This document shows, in pieces, positions 52,918 to 60,157 of a DNA stretch of 64,000 nt. The position numbers and the translations under genes were made by a program. The DNA lies in NCBI RefSeq assembly GCF_015624425.1, contig NZ_CP049919.1:2604001-2668000 (forward strand), in the 5' to 3' direction. The DNA is from Roseateles sp. DAIF2 (GTDB lineage Bacteria; Pseudomonadota; Gammaproteobacteria; Burkholderiales; Burkholderiaceae_C). How positions within the stretch are numbered: the stretch's first letter is position 1; the number at the start of each line of letters is the position of its first letter. The notes below the pieces were generated by a model, which was given only the letters and a program-made list of their open reading frames with translations, was not told where the DNA came from and did not search any database.

Positions 52918-53529
52918 TCAGGCCGCGACCGCGGCCTGTGCCGGCTGGACCTGCACCTGGCGCGGCCGGCACTCGATCTGGCAGGCGAACAGGCGCCGGC
53001 CGCCGACGGTCTGCGGCGGCGCCAGACGGCCGGCGCTGAAGCCGGCCATCGTCAGCAGCCGCTCGACGCCGACCGGCGAAACCGTGACCAGGCGGCTCAC
53101 GCCCTGGGCGCTGGCATGGTCGATCGCGGCCTGCAGCAGCGCGATGGCCTGGTCGGATGAGAACTGGCGCAGCGCCGGGTTGCCGCCCGTCGCTTGGGCT
53201 TCGCTATCGGGGCTGAGCGTGACGAAGCGCGACAGCTCCCAGACCGCCGCATCGGACGGCAGGCCGCCGGGGGCCAGCATCGGGAACACCTCGCTGAGCA
53301 GGTAGGGCCGCGTCGTCGGCAGCAGGCGCGCGCAGCCCGAAAGACGGCCCTCGCGGTCGCGCAGCAGCACGTAGTGGGCGTCGGCATGATCGAACTGATC
53401 CAGCTCGCGCTGCGGCGCGCAGTTCAGGGTCCAGCCCAGGGTTTCGACGAAGACGCGGTAGCGGTAGGCCGCCAGCTCGGCCAGCAGCTGCTGACCCATT
53501 TCCGCATGTGCGATCGCGGTGATATTCAT
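52918..53529 (-). CDS. luxI: LuxI-family acyl-homoserine-lactone synthase
   Basis: 203 residues from ATG 53529 behind GGGAGG. LuxI motifs: AAYRYRVFVETLGW (Arg, Phe, Trp of the N-terminal core), ELDQFDHADAHYVLL (conserved Asp pair), GCARLLPTTRPYLLSEVFP (Arg) and VWELSRFVT (Glu, Arg). It makes an acyl-homoserine lactone from SAM and acyl-ACP. It is the first gene of the operon running to 25663, with a lux-type box 51 bp upstream, so AHL synthesis and pigment synthesis are co-induced. Acyl chain length cannot be predicted by eye. Confidence 0.93.
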   Translation of the reverse strand: MNITAIAHAEMGQQLLAELAAYRYRVFVETLGWTLNCAPQRELDQFDHADAHYVLLRDREGRLSGCARLLPTTRPYLLSEVFPMLAPGGLPSDAAVWELSRFVTLSPDSEAQATGGNPALRQFSSDQAIALLQAAIDHASAQGVSRLVTVSPVGVERLLTMAGFSAGRLAPPQTVGGRRLFACQIECRPRQVQVQPAQAAVAA

Positions 53530-53579
53530 ATGCCTCCCGTAAGGTCCGCGGACGATACGAAAGGCGCGCTCGTGCGGCA

Positions 53580-53597
53580 CCTATCAATCTTGGTAGG
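53580..53597 (-). promoter_or_regulatory. lux-type box upstream of luxI and the biosynthetic operon
   Basis: CCTATCAATCTTGGTAGG is an imperfect palindrome sharing the frame CCTRTCA-N4-TGRYAGG with the luxR box at 24803. A start 42.5 bp from its centre, near 53546, would have a -10-like TATCGT at 53553-53558 on the minus strand. Confidence 0.75.
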
Positions 53598-53653
53598 ACG
53601 GGGAAGCAGCGGTTTCGACGTCTACTCCCGCTCGCGCGGGATACACCAGGAGC

Positions 53654-54403
53654 TCAGTTGCGCGCGTGCGTGACCCTGTATTCGGCGACGCCGGGCAGCT
53701 CGCCGATATGGCTGGAGAAGCGCGTCAGGGTCTGGCCCTTGTAGTTGCGCATTGCGGTGCAGACGAAGCGCCATTCCTCGCGGCCGCCGACGCATTCGAT
53801 GCTCAGCGAGCCGGGCGCGAAGCGGTAGCCGATCTGCTCGGCGAAGGCGGCCAGCTCGGCCTGCTCGAAGCGCCGTGCCGGCTCGCCGCGCAGCAGCACC
53901 GAGATCGCCGGATGCGAGGGCAGGCGCGCCTCCAGCTTGGCGCCCCACATCATCAGGCTGGCGCAGAGCAGGGTCAGCGCGATGGCCGCGAAGTAAAAGC
54001 CCATGCCGACCACGATGCCCAGCGCCGCGGCGGCCCACAGCGAGGCGGCGGTGGTCAGGCCGCTGATGTTCATGCCCTCGCGCATGATCACGCCGGCACA
54101 GAGAAAGCCGATGCCGGTCAGCACGCCCTGGATCACGCGGGTCGGGTCGGTGAAGGGCGGGGGCAGAGCGCCGGCCAGCCCGCCGAACCAATGCTGCGGG
54201 AAGGCCACCAGCACCGTCACCGCGCAGGAGGCCATGCAGACCAGCGCATAGGTGCGCATGCCGGCGGCGCGGCCATGGTAGGCGCGCTCGTAGCCGAGGA
54301 TCAGGCCCAGCACCATCGCGCCGCCCAGGTGCATCAGCATCAGCACATTGGCCTGCCATTGACCGATCGCCCAATAGCGCAGCAGCTGTTCCAGGTCCAG
54401 CAT
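53654..54403 (-). CDS. MgtC/SapB-family membrane protein
   Basis: 249 residues, ATG 54403 behind GGGAGA. Four to five transmembrane helices (MLMHLGGAMVLGLILGYERAYH, RTYALVCMASCAVTVLV, IQGVLTGIGFLCAGVI, LTTAASLWAAAALGIVVGMGFYFAA) with MgtC motifs GYERAxxGRAAGMRTYALV and GIGFLCAGVIM, then a C-terminal soluble ACT-like domain (about 170-249). MgtC proteins affect magnesium and membrane-potential homeostasis. It lies upstream of luxI on the same strand, separated by 124 bp that hold the lux box and a small hairpin (53626-53641), so it is probably a separate unit. Confidence 0.9.
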   Translation of the reverse strand: MLDLEQLLRYWAIGQWQANVLMLMHLGGAMVLGLILGYERAYHGRAAGMRTYALVCMASCAVTVLVAFPQHWFGGLAGALPPPFTDPTRVIQGVLTGIGFLCAGVIMREGMNISGLTTAASLWAAAALGIVVGMGFYFAAIALTLLCASLMMWGAKLEARLPSHPAISVLLRGEPARRFEQAELAAFAEQIGYRFAPGSLSIECVGGREEWRFVCTAMRNYKGQTLTRFSSHIGELPGVAEYRVTHARN

Positions 54404-54499
54404 GATGGGGGTCTCCCTGCGGGTGCCGACCGCCCGATGCTACGCCGCCGCCGGCCCCAGGGGCAGGTCTTGACCGCGAATCGTTTAGGATTCGCGCCG

Positions 54500-54745
54500 T
54501 TGGTGCTCGCGGGATGATTGCCATCCTGCAGTTAAACGGGAATCAGGAGGGGGACAGGCCAGAAGAACGGCCCGATCCTTGCCTGAGCTGCCCCCGCAAC
54601 GGTCAAACGACCGGAATCCGACCCGGCGCCGTGCTTTCCCCGGCCGTGCGCCGCGGCCGTGTTTCCACCTCGCTTCCTCCGCCCACTGGATGCCTTTGCG
54701 CGTCTGGGAAGGGCCGGCGAGTCGTCGTCAGCCCGGATACCGGCC
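54500..54745 (+). ncRNA. Cobalamin (AdoCbl-class) riboswitch
   Basis: Core elements in order: GGTGCTCGCGGG, AAACGGGAATC, CTGCCCCCGCAACGGT (B12 box region), CCACTGGATG, TCTGGGAAGG and CAGCCCGGATACCGGCC. All are conserved in cobalamin riboswitches and in the right order. It lies upstream of a TonB receptor gene on the same strand, so vitamin B12 should repress expression. Confidence 0.92.
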
Positions 54746-55005
54746 AACAAGGCGATGCGCGGTCCCGTGGCTTGTTCGGGATCGCTGCGTCATGAGGCGC
54801 GGGTCTGCGGGGAGGCAGGCCGGGCGCGACAGCGGGCCTTGGCCCAGACAGACCAGCTTCATGAGTCCCGATCCTCTGCCGTCCGTGGCCTGAGTTCTCG
54901 TTCCTCTTCCCTCGTCCTCTCTTGCTGACCGATCGGCGTGCGCGCATCGGCCCGGCGCGTCTGCGTCCCGGGCCTGCGGCCCCGTGGTCGATCCCGAGTC
55001 CACCG
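54746..55005 (+). other. Leader between the riboswitch and the TonB receptor gene
   Basis: About 260 nt with no gene longer than a 10-codon ATG-TGA frame at 54860. It presumably holds the expression platform. No strong terminator hairpin with a T run was found; control by ribosome-site access or Rho is possible. Confidence 0.4.
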
Positions 55006-57135
55006 ATGCATCACAGCTCCAAGAATCCCCGTCCGTTCCAGGCAGGTCCGTGCCTGCGCCCCTTGCCGCATGCCGCGTTGCTGATGCTGGCCGCGCTGGC
55101 CGCCGCGCCGGCCCTGGCCCAGCAGCAGTTGCAGCCGGTGCGCGTGTCCGGCCAGGCCTCAAAGCCGGCGGACGGCCTGCTGGCCTCGCAGTCCACCGCC
55201 TCGCGCCTGGACCTCAGCGCGCTCGAAACCGCCGCCAGCATCGAGGTGCTCGACGTCGAGCGCCTGCGCGCGCGCGGCGAGGCCACGATCGCCGACCTGC
55301 TGGGGCGTGCCACCGGTGTCAGCGCGCTGGGCTCGCCCGGTTCGGGCAGCACCTTCGCCAGCCGCGGCTTCAGCGGCAACGACTCGGTGGCGCTGGCCGA
55401 GGATGGGCTGCGCATGGCCACCGCCTCCGGCACCCAGTCCGTCCCCTCGGACGGCTGGGGCTATGAGCGCGTCGAGATCCTGCGCGGCCCGGCCTCGGTG
55501 CTGTACGGCGACGGCGCGATCGGCGGCCTGATCAACCTGGTGCGCAAGGTGCCGGGCCGCGAGGCTGTGAGCGAACTGAGTGCGGGCCTGGGCAGCCGGG
55601 GCGACTACCGCCTGGGCCTGGGCCTGGCGCGCCCCCTGAGCGAGCGCAGCGCGCTGCGCCTGGACCTGCTGGCCAAGGGCGGCGATGGCCATATCGAGCG
55701 CGGCGACTACCGCAACGGCAAGCTGATGAGCACCTGGCGCTGGGAAGCCACGCCGGACCTGCGCCTGGACCTGAGCCTGGACGTGCATCGCGAGCGCCCG
55801 ACCGCCTATTTCGGCACGCCGCTGAAGCCGGACGGCAGCCTCTGGCGCGAGCTACGGCGCGAGAACTACAACGTCGAGGACGCGTTGTGGCGCATGGACC
55901 AGGAGCGTGCCCGCGCGCGGCTGGACTGGCGCCTGGCCGAGGGGCTGGATGCCCGCGTGGTGGCCTACCGCTTCCTGGCCGACCGACGCTGGCGCAATCT
56001 GGAGGAGTACGGTGCCAGCGCCGATGGCCGCTCGATCGAGCGCCAGGGCTATCTGGGCATCGAGCACCGGCTGCGCCAGTCGGGCCTGCGCGCCGAACTG
56101 CGCGGCCGCGCCGGCGGCTGGCAATGGACCAGCGGGCTGGAGCAGATGTGGCTGCGCTTCCAGCATGCCAACGATCTGTACGAGTACGACACCGTCACCC
56201 AGGTGCCGCTGCAGGGCTTCGATCCCGGCCGCTACATCGCCGCCGCGCCGATGCTGCCGCGCAACCGCTCCGAGACGCGCCAGCAGGCCCTGTTCCTCGA
56301 GACCGACTGGCAGCCGACACCGGACTGGCATCTCAGCGCCGGGCTGCGGCATGACCGCACGCGGCTGCAGCGTGACATCCTGTCGCCGCGGCCTGACGGC
56401 TGGGGTGCGCGCTTCAGCCCGACCAGCTGGCGTTTGGGGGCGTTGTTCCAGCCCGACGCGATGCAGAGCATCTACGCCCAGCTCAGCAGCGGCACCGACC
56501 CGGTCGGCACGATCGCGACGCTCAGCAAGGCCAATACCGCGCTGCGCCTGACCGAGGGTCGCCAGTTCGAACTCGGCTACAAGCGCGCCGCCGGCCGGCT
56601 GGAATGGAGCGCGGCGCTGTTCCAGATCGACAAGGACCATATCCTGACGCCAGATCCGCTGCGCCCGCGTGAAAGCGTGCAGGGCGGCAGCCTGCGCTCG
56701 CGCGGTGTCGAGCTGGCCGCGGCCTGGAGCCCGGCGCCGGGTTGGCGCCTGGATGCCAATGCCGCGCTGCTGCGCGCGCGCTATGAGCGCCTGTTCAATG
56801 CCCAAGGCGGCTCGCTGGCCGGGAATTGCGCACCGAATGCGCCGGAGCGTCAGGCCGGGCTGTGGCTGGGCTACCAGGGGCATGGCTACGACATCGGCGG
56901 CGGTCTGCGCCATGTCGGGCAGCGCTACACCAGCACCGCGAACATGCAGCGCCTGTCCGGCTACACGGTCTGGGATGCGAGTCTGGGCAAACGCCTGAGC
57001 GATCGCAGCGTGCTGCGCCTGCATCTGCGCAATCTGGGCGACAAGCTCTACGCCAGCAGCAGCTACACGGCCACCCAGGTGTTGCTGGGCGCGCCGCGCA
57101 GCGCGCAGCTGGTGCTGGACCACCGCTTCGACTGA
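55006..57135 (+). CDS. TonB-dependent receptor under cobalamin-riboswitch control
   Basis: 709 residues from ATG 55006; the open frame extends upstream into the leader without conserved sequence. Signal peptide LLMLAALAAAPALAQ, a plug domain (IADLLGRATGVSALG, RGFSGNDSVALAEDGLR, YERVEILRGPASVLYGDGAIGGLINLV), then a 22-strand-type barrel ending in VLDHRFD, with a C-terminal aromatic motif. The plug motifs resemble siderophore receptors (FhuE/FecA-like) more than BtuB. B12 control suggests uptake of a corrinoid or of a metal chelate linked to B12 metabolism. First gene of a three-gene operon. Confidence 0.88.
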   Translation: MHHSSKNPRPFQAGPCLRPLPHAALLMLAALAAAPALAQQQLQPVRVSGQASKPADGLLASQSTASRLDLSALETAASIEVLDVERLRARGEATIADLLGRATGVSALGSPGSGSTFASRGFSGNDSVALAEDGLRMATASGTQSVPSDGWGYERVEILRGPASVLYGDGAIGGLINLVRKVPGREAVSELSAGLGSRGDYRLGLGLARPLSERSALRLDLLAKGGDGHIERGDYRNGKLMSTWRWEATPDLRLDLSLDVHRERPTAYFGTPLKPDGSLWRELRRENYNVEDALWRMDQERARARLDWRLAEGLDARVVAYRFLADRRWRNLEEYGASADGRSIERQGYLGIEHRLRQSGLRAELRGRAGGWQWTSGLEQMWLRFQHANDLYEYDTVTQVPLQGFDPGRYIAAAPMLPRNRSETRQQALFLETDWQPTPDWHLSAGLRHDRTRLQRDILSPRPDGWGARFSPTSWRLGALFQPDAMQSIYAQLSSGTDPVGTIATLSKANTALRLTEGRQFELGYKRAAGRLEWSAALFQIDKDHILTPDPLRPRESVQGGSLRSRGVELAAAWSPAPGWRLDANAALLRARYERLFNAQGGSLAGNCAPNAPERQAGLWLGYQGHGYDIGGGLRHVGQRYTSTANMQRLSGYTVWDASLGKRLSDRSVLRLHLRNLGDKLYASSSYTATQVLLGAPRSAQLVLDHRFD

Positions 57136-57146
57136 AGGGGCGATCC

Positions 57147-58661
57147 ATGTGGCGCTGCTTCCATCTGCTGCACCGCTGGCTCGGCATCGCGCTGGGCCTG
57201 CTGGTGCTGGTCTGGCTGCTGTCGGGCCTGGTGATGCTGTTCGTCGCGCGGCCGGAGCTGCGCGCCGAGGAGCGCGAACGGGCGCTGACGGCCGGGGCCA
57301 CCGCCACCGCCATGCCACTGGCCGCGCCGGCGGTCGATGCGGGCGCGGCCTGGGCGGCGCTGGGCCGATCGGGCGCGCCGGAGGCGCTGCGCCTGCAGCA
57401 GCAGCTCGGCCGGCCGGTCTGGCTGTTTCAGGCCGGCAAGACCTGGCACGCGGTGGACGCTCTGGACGGCAGGCCGCGTGTGCCGCTGGATGCGCTGCAA
57501 GCCGCCAGCCTGGCCGCCGCCTATGGCCAGAGTCTGGCCGGGCGGCCGCTGGCGGTGCGCTGGGTCGAGCTGCTGGACGGGCCGGACCAGTGGAGCGTCT
57601 ACAGCCGCTTCAACGCCCAGCGGCCGCTGTACCGGGTGGCGCTGGACGCGGAGGACGGGCTGGAGCTCTATATCGCGCAGCGCAGCGGCGAGCTGGTGTT
57701 GGACACGCGGCGCTGGGAGCGCGGCTGGAACTGGCTGGGCTCGGTGACGCATTGGCTCTATTTCACGCCGCTGCGCATCGACGGCAAGCTGTGGCGCGAG
57801 GTGGTGCTGTGGAGCAGCGGCATCGCGCTGGGCCTGTGCGCGCTGGGCCTGGTGCTGGGCGTGCAGCGGCTGCGCTTGCGGCGTCGCTATGCCAGCGGCA
57901 GCGTCAGCCCCTACCGCGAGCCCTGGCAGCGCTGGCATCACCTGCTGGGCCTGGGCGGCGGCCTGGTGCTGGCGGCCTGGATCTTCAGCGGCTGGCTGTC
58001 GATGGATCCCTGGGGCTGGCCCGGTGGCGACGGTCCGGCAGCCGGCGAGCAGCAGCGCTGGCGCGGCGGCGCGCTGGAGCCGGCCGCGCTGCGGATGCCG
58101 CCCCAGCTGCCGGCCGGCACCGGCGAGCTGGCCGCGCAGCGCTTCCAGGGCACGCATTTCTGGCTGGCCACGACGCCCACCGGCACGGCGCTGATCGACC
58201 CACAGGGCCAGGTCTTGCCGGCGGGGCTGGACGATGCACGCCTGCGCGCCGCGGCCCAGAGCTTGCAGCCGCAGGCGACGATCGTGGCGGCCGGGTGGCT
58301 GCATGAGCCGGACCTGCATTACTACGCGCTGCGCCACCAGCGCCGCAGCTTCCCGGTCTACCGGGTGGCCTTCGACGAACCGAGCACCGGTGGCCTGGTC
58401 TACTATCTCGACCCGCGCACGGCCCGGGTGGTGCTGCGCCTGGACGAGGCGGGGCGCTGGAACCGCTGGCTGTTCAACGCGCTGCACCGCTGGGACCTGC
58501 CGCCGTTAGTTGGCCTGCCGCTGGCGCGCGATGGCGTGGTGATCGCGCTGAGCCTGCTGGGCCTGGGGTTGACCAGCGCTGGCCTGGTGCTGGGCGTGCG
58601 GCGTTTGCGCAAGCAGCAACAGCAACGAATTTCGAGACCGAAGAAGTCAATAAATCAATGA
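57147..58661 (+). CDS. PepSY-domain membrane protein (PiuB/FegB-like)
   Basis: 504 residues from ATG 57147, 11 bp after the receptor. MWRCFHLLHRWLGIALGLLVLVWLLSGLVML is the typical first PepSY_TM helix. Further helices are at about 208-230 and 265-285, with WHHLLGLGGGLVLAAWIFSGWLSM, and a last one near the C terminus. Repeated DPRTGxV-like elements (LDTRRWERGWNWLGSVTHWLYF, YLDPRTARVVLRLDEAGRWNRWLFNALHRWD) mark PepSY repeats. Relatives reduce ferric siderophores at the inner membrane; here it may reduce the imported metal complex. Confidence 0.85.
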   Translation: MWRCFHLLHRWLGIALGLLVLVWLLSGLVMLFVARPELRAEERERALTAGATATAMPLAAPAVDAGAAWAALGRSGAPEALRLQQQLGRPVWLFQAGKTWHAVDALDGRPRVPLDALQAASLAAAYGQSLAGRPLAVRWVELLDGPDQWSVYSRFNAQRPLYRVALDAEDGLELYIAQRSGELVLDTRRWERGWNWLGSVTHWLYFTPLRIDGKLWREVVLWSSGIALGLCALGLVLGVQRLRLRRRYASGSVSPYREPWQRWHHLLGLGGGLVLAAWIFSGWLSMDPWGWPGGDGPAAGEQQRWRGGALEPAALRMPPQLPAGTGELAAQRFQGTHFWLATTPTGTALIDPQGQVLPAGLDDARLRAAAQSLQPQATIVAAGWLHEPDLHYYALRHQRRSFPVYRVAFDEPSTGGLVYYLDPRTARVVLRLDEAGRWNRWLFNALHRWDLPPLVGLPLARDGVVIALSLLGLGLTSAGLVLGVRRLRKQQQQRISRPKKSINQ

Positions 58662-59044
58662 ACGACGACAAGTCGCCGCCATCCAGCCCTGCCGTCAGCA
58701 AGCCCAGCATCCAGGCCTATCGCCGCCATCTGCTGGTCTGCACCGGGCCGCGCTGCACGCAGGACGGCCAGGCGCAGGCGGTGTTCGACAGCCTGGGCGA
58801 GAAGTTCAAGGCGGCCGGCATCCAGGAGGGGCCGCTGCGCGTCAAGCGCAGCCGGGTCAGCTGTTTTGCGGCCTGCAAGGGCGGGCCGGTGATGTGCGTG
58901 CAGCCCGACGGCACCTGGTACTACGACGCCCAGGGCGAGAACCTGGACCGCATCATCACCGAGCACCTGGTCGGCGGCCGGCCGGTGGCGGAGCTGGTGT
59001 TTCACCAGGGGCCGGGGGAGGGGGCGGAGGATGGCGCGGGCTGA
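58658..59044 (+). CDS. Thioredoxin-like [2Fe-2S] ferredoxin protein
   Basis: 128 residues, start overlapping the previous stop by 4 bp. HLLVCTGPRCTQDGQ and VSCFAACKGGPVMCVQPDGTWY place four cysteines as in thioredoxin-fold [2Fe-2S] ferredoxins found beside cobalamin-uptake and cobalt-metabolism genes. Cytoplasmic. It may pass electrons to the PepSY protein or to a corrinoid. Third gene of the B12-controlled operon. The C-terminal 15 residues are low-complexity Gly and Glu. Confidence 0.85.
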   Translation: MNDDKSPPSSPAVSKPSIQAYRRHLLVCTGPRCTQDGQAQAVFDSLGEKFKAAGIQEGPLRVKRSRVSCFAACKGGPVMCVQPDGTWYYDAQGENLDRIITEHLVGGRPVAELVFHQGPGEGAEDGAG

Positions 59045-59090
59045 GCCGCGAGGGGGACCTCAGCGTTCTTCGCGCGTGCGTGCTGTCGGT

Positions 59091-59255
59091 TGTAACACTT
59101 GCCGCTTTTGTCGGATTTTTTAGTACCCTCGCCAAGGCTTCATCCGGGGAGAAATTACAGATGAATCATGGGCTTGCGAGATATCGGCGTGGCTTTGTTA
59201 TGCGGACAGCTCCGATGTTATGCAGCAGTTGGTGTCTCCCCATATCACGTTAACC
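59091..59255 (+). other. Integron attI-like recombination site (copy B)
   Basis: It ends ATCACGTTAACC with crossover G|TT between 59249 and 59250. CTCCGATGTTATGCAGCAG precedes it, closely matching the attI1 direct repeat, and a second TTGTTATGCGGACAG lies just upstream. It is collinear with copy A at 18471-18635: TGTAAC start, TGAATCA at offset 70, GACAG and GTTAT...CAG elements, GTT at offset 158. No integrase gene is in the window. Confidence 0.65.
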
Positions 59256-59258
59256 ATC

Positions 59259-59561
59259 ATGGAAGCCAAGCACTGGGCCGCCGTTGCTCTCGTCCTTGTC
59301 GCCGCGATTCTCTACCTCTTGGATCGGCGCATTCATCGGAAGGCCACGCGCGTTCAGACATCTTGGAGTTGCATTCGCTGTGGTGTCGAACTTGGCCCCA
59401 TGCAATCCGTTGATATCCGCGTGGCTGGAGGGCCTGGTCCAGCTACTCAAGCGCGAGCCTGTCTTCCTTGTGCCGCTCGCGACAGACGGATTTGGTGGGC
59501 TGGCATGCTCGTCATCGGCCTTGCCTTTCTTGGCACCATCGCACTGTTGTGGCTGCAATGA
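59259..59561 (+). CDS. Cassette-borne membrane protein with zinc-ribbon-like cysteines
   Basis: 100 residues from ATG 59259, 9 bp into the first cassette. Two transmembrane helices (WAAVALVLVAAILYLL and IWWAGMLVIGLAFLGTIALLW) flank a short soluble loop with CIRCG and CLPCA, a possible zinc ribbon. Function unknown. Cassette boundaries GTTAACC (59249) and GGTTAAC (59563) are exact complements, so this is a genuine integron cassette gene. Confidence 0.75.
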   Translation: MEAKHWAAVALVLVAAILYLLDRRIHRKATRVQTSWSCIRCGVELGPMQSVDIRVAGGPGPATQARACLPCAARDRRIWWAGMLVIGLAFLGTIALLWLQ

Positions 59562-59562
59562 T

Positions 59563-59619
59563 GGTTAACCTGCCATTGGAGCGGACCGCCTTCGGCGTCC
59601 GCTCACTTTCACGTTGAAC
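59563..59619 (+). other. attC site of cassette 1
   Basis: R'' GGTTAAC complements the cassette's own start GTTAACC. The stem is GAGCGGAC-C-GCC-TTC-GGC-GTCCGCTC with one unpaired C. It ends in R' GTTGAAC, crossover at 59613. 57 bp, the classic short attC size. Confidence 0.85.
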
Positions 59620-59622
59620 GTC

Positions 59623-60024
59623 ATGGACGAGTTGCTCGAATATCGCAAGGCAGTGCAGGCGGCAGAGGGAAGCACCGCGGCTGCTGATGCCTTGGTGCGA
59701 GACATAGCGCAATTGGATGACTTGGCTTTGCTGCCGCCGCTGCTCGCTCGATTGGCAGGTGAATCCGATCGAATTGGCTGGTTTCGCGATTGCGATTACG
59801 CGGCAGTGGCACTCCAAGCAGCGCACTCACAGGCTGCATCTCCGCAACTCGGGAAATCGATGTTGGAGTTCGCGTTAGGGCGCGCTCAATGGTGCGCCAG
59901 TTGTGCCACGGCAGGTGGGGAGGGCCTGGCCCGCTCTCTCCATGTGCACGAACTCGAGGCGCTGGTCCGGATGACGTTCAACCCTTCGCTCCAGCGGACG
60001 GCTTCGCCGCCCGCTGAGCTGTGA
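59623..60024 (+). CDS. Cassette-borne hypothetical protein, 133 residues
   Basis: 133 residues from ATG 59623 (a TTG at 59614 is also in frame, at the cassette boundary). Helical: MDELLEYRKAVQAAEGS, DIAQLDDLALLPPLLARLAGE, DYAAVALQAAHSQAA, with ARAQWCASCATAGGE-type cysteines. The last 16 codons (NPSLQRTASPPAEL) are read from the attC site, as is common in cassettes. HEAT-like or immunity-protein-like fold possible; no family recognised. Confidence 0.7.
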   Translation: MDELLEYRKAVQAAEGSTAAADALVRDIAQLDDLALLPPLLARLAGESDRIGWFRDCDYAAVALQAAHSQAASPQLGKSMLEFALGRAQWCASCATAGGEGLARSLHVHELEALVRMTFNPSLQRTASPPAEL

Positions 60025-60032
60025 CGTTGAGG
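59976..60032 (+). other. attC site of cassette 2
   Basis: R'' GTTCAAC (59976) complements the cassette start GTTGAAC (59613). The stem is CAGCGG-A-CGGC-TTC-GCCG-C-CCGCTG. R' GTTGAGG has its crossover at G60026|T60027, exactly where the IS1182-containing repeat begins. 57 bp. Confidence 0.85.
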
Positions 60033-60157
60033 CTGTAAAAAATCTCCCCGGTGCGGGAGTCTCCGAATAGCGCGGTCAGGCGCCGGGCGCTGCAATCGAG
60101 GCCGAGTCAGAGGAGGCCACGGATGCCGCGCTACAAGCCTCAGGTCCGAGGTGCGAT
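60025..60157 (+). repeat. 133-bp direct repeat, copy 1 (left end of the IS1182-family unit)
   Basis: Identical by eye to 62631-62763. It starts CGTTGAGGCTGTAAAAAATC and runs through the transposase ribosome site and the first 35 nt of its gene. In both places it begins at the crossover of an attC site with otherwise different upstream sequence. Confidence 0.9.

Noticed and set aside
25663..53529. Polyunsaturated fatty acid, aryl polyene or generic NRPS-PKS cluster
   Set aside because: There is no multidomain PKS/NRPS, ketoreductase or dehydratase; the combination of PEP-synthase-like, oxoamine-synthase, split ketosynthase and prolyl-ligase genes fits only the prodiginine/tambjamine logic.
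53626..53641. Terminator of the mgtC-like gene
   Set aside because: The TCCCGC-TCGC-GCGGGA hairpin is real but short and has no T run on the minus strand, so termination before the luxI promoter is not certain.
54470..54491. Promoter TTGACC / TAGGAT before the cobalamin riboswitch
   Set aside because: The spacing is only 10 bp; no acceptable alternative pair was found.
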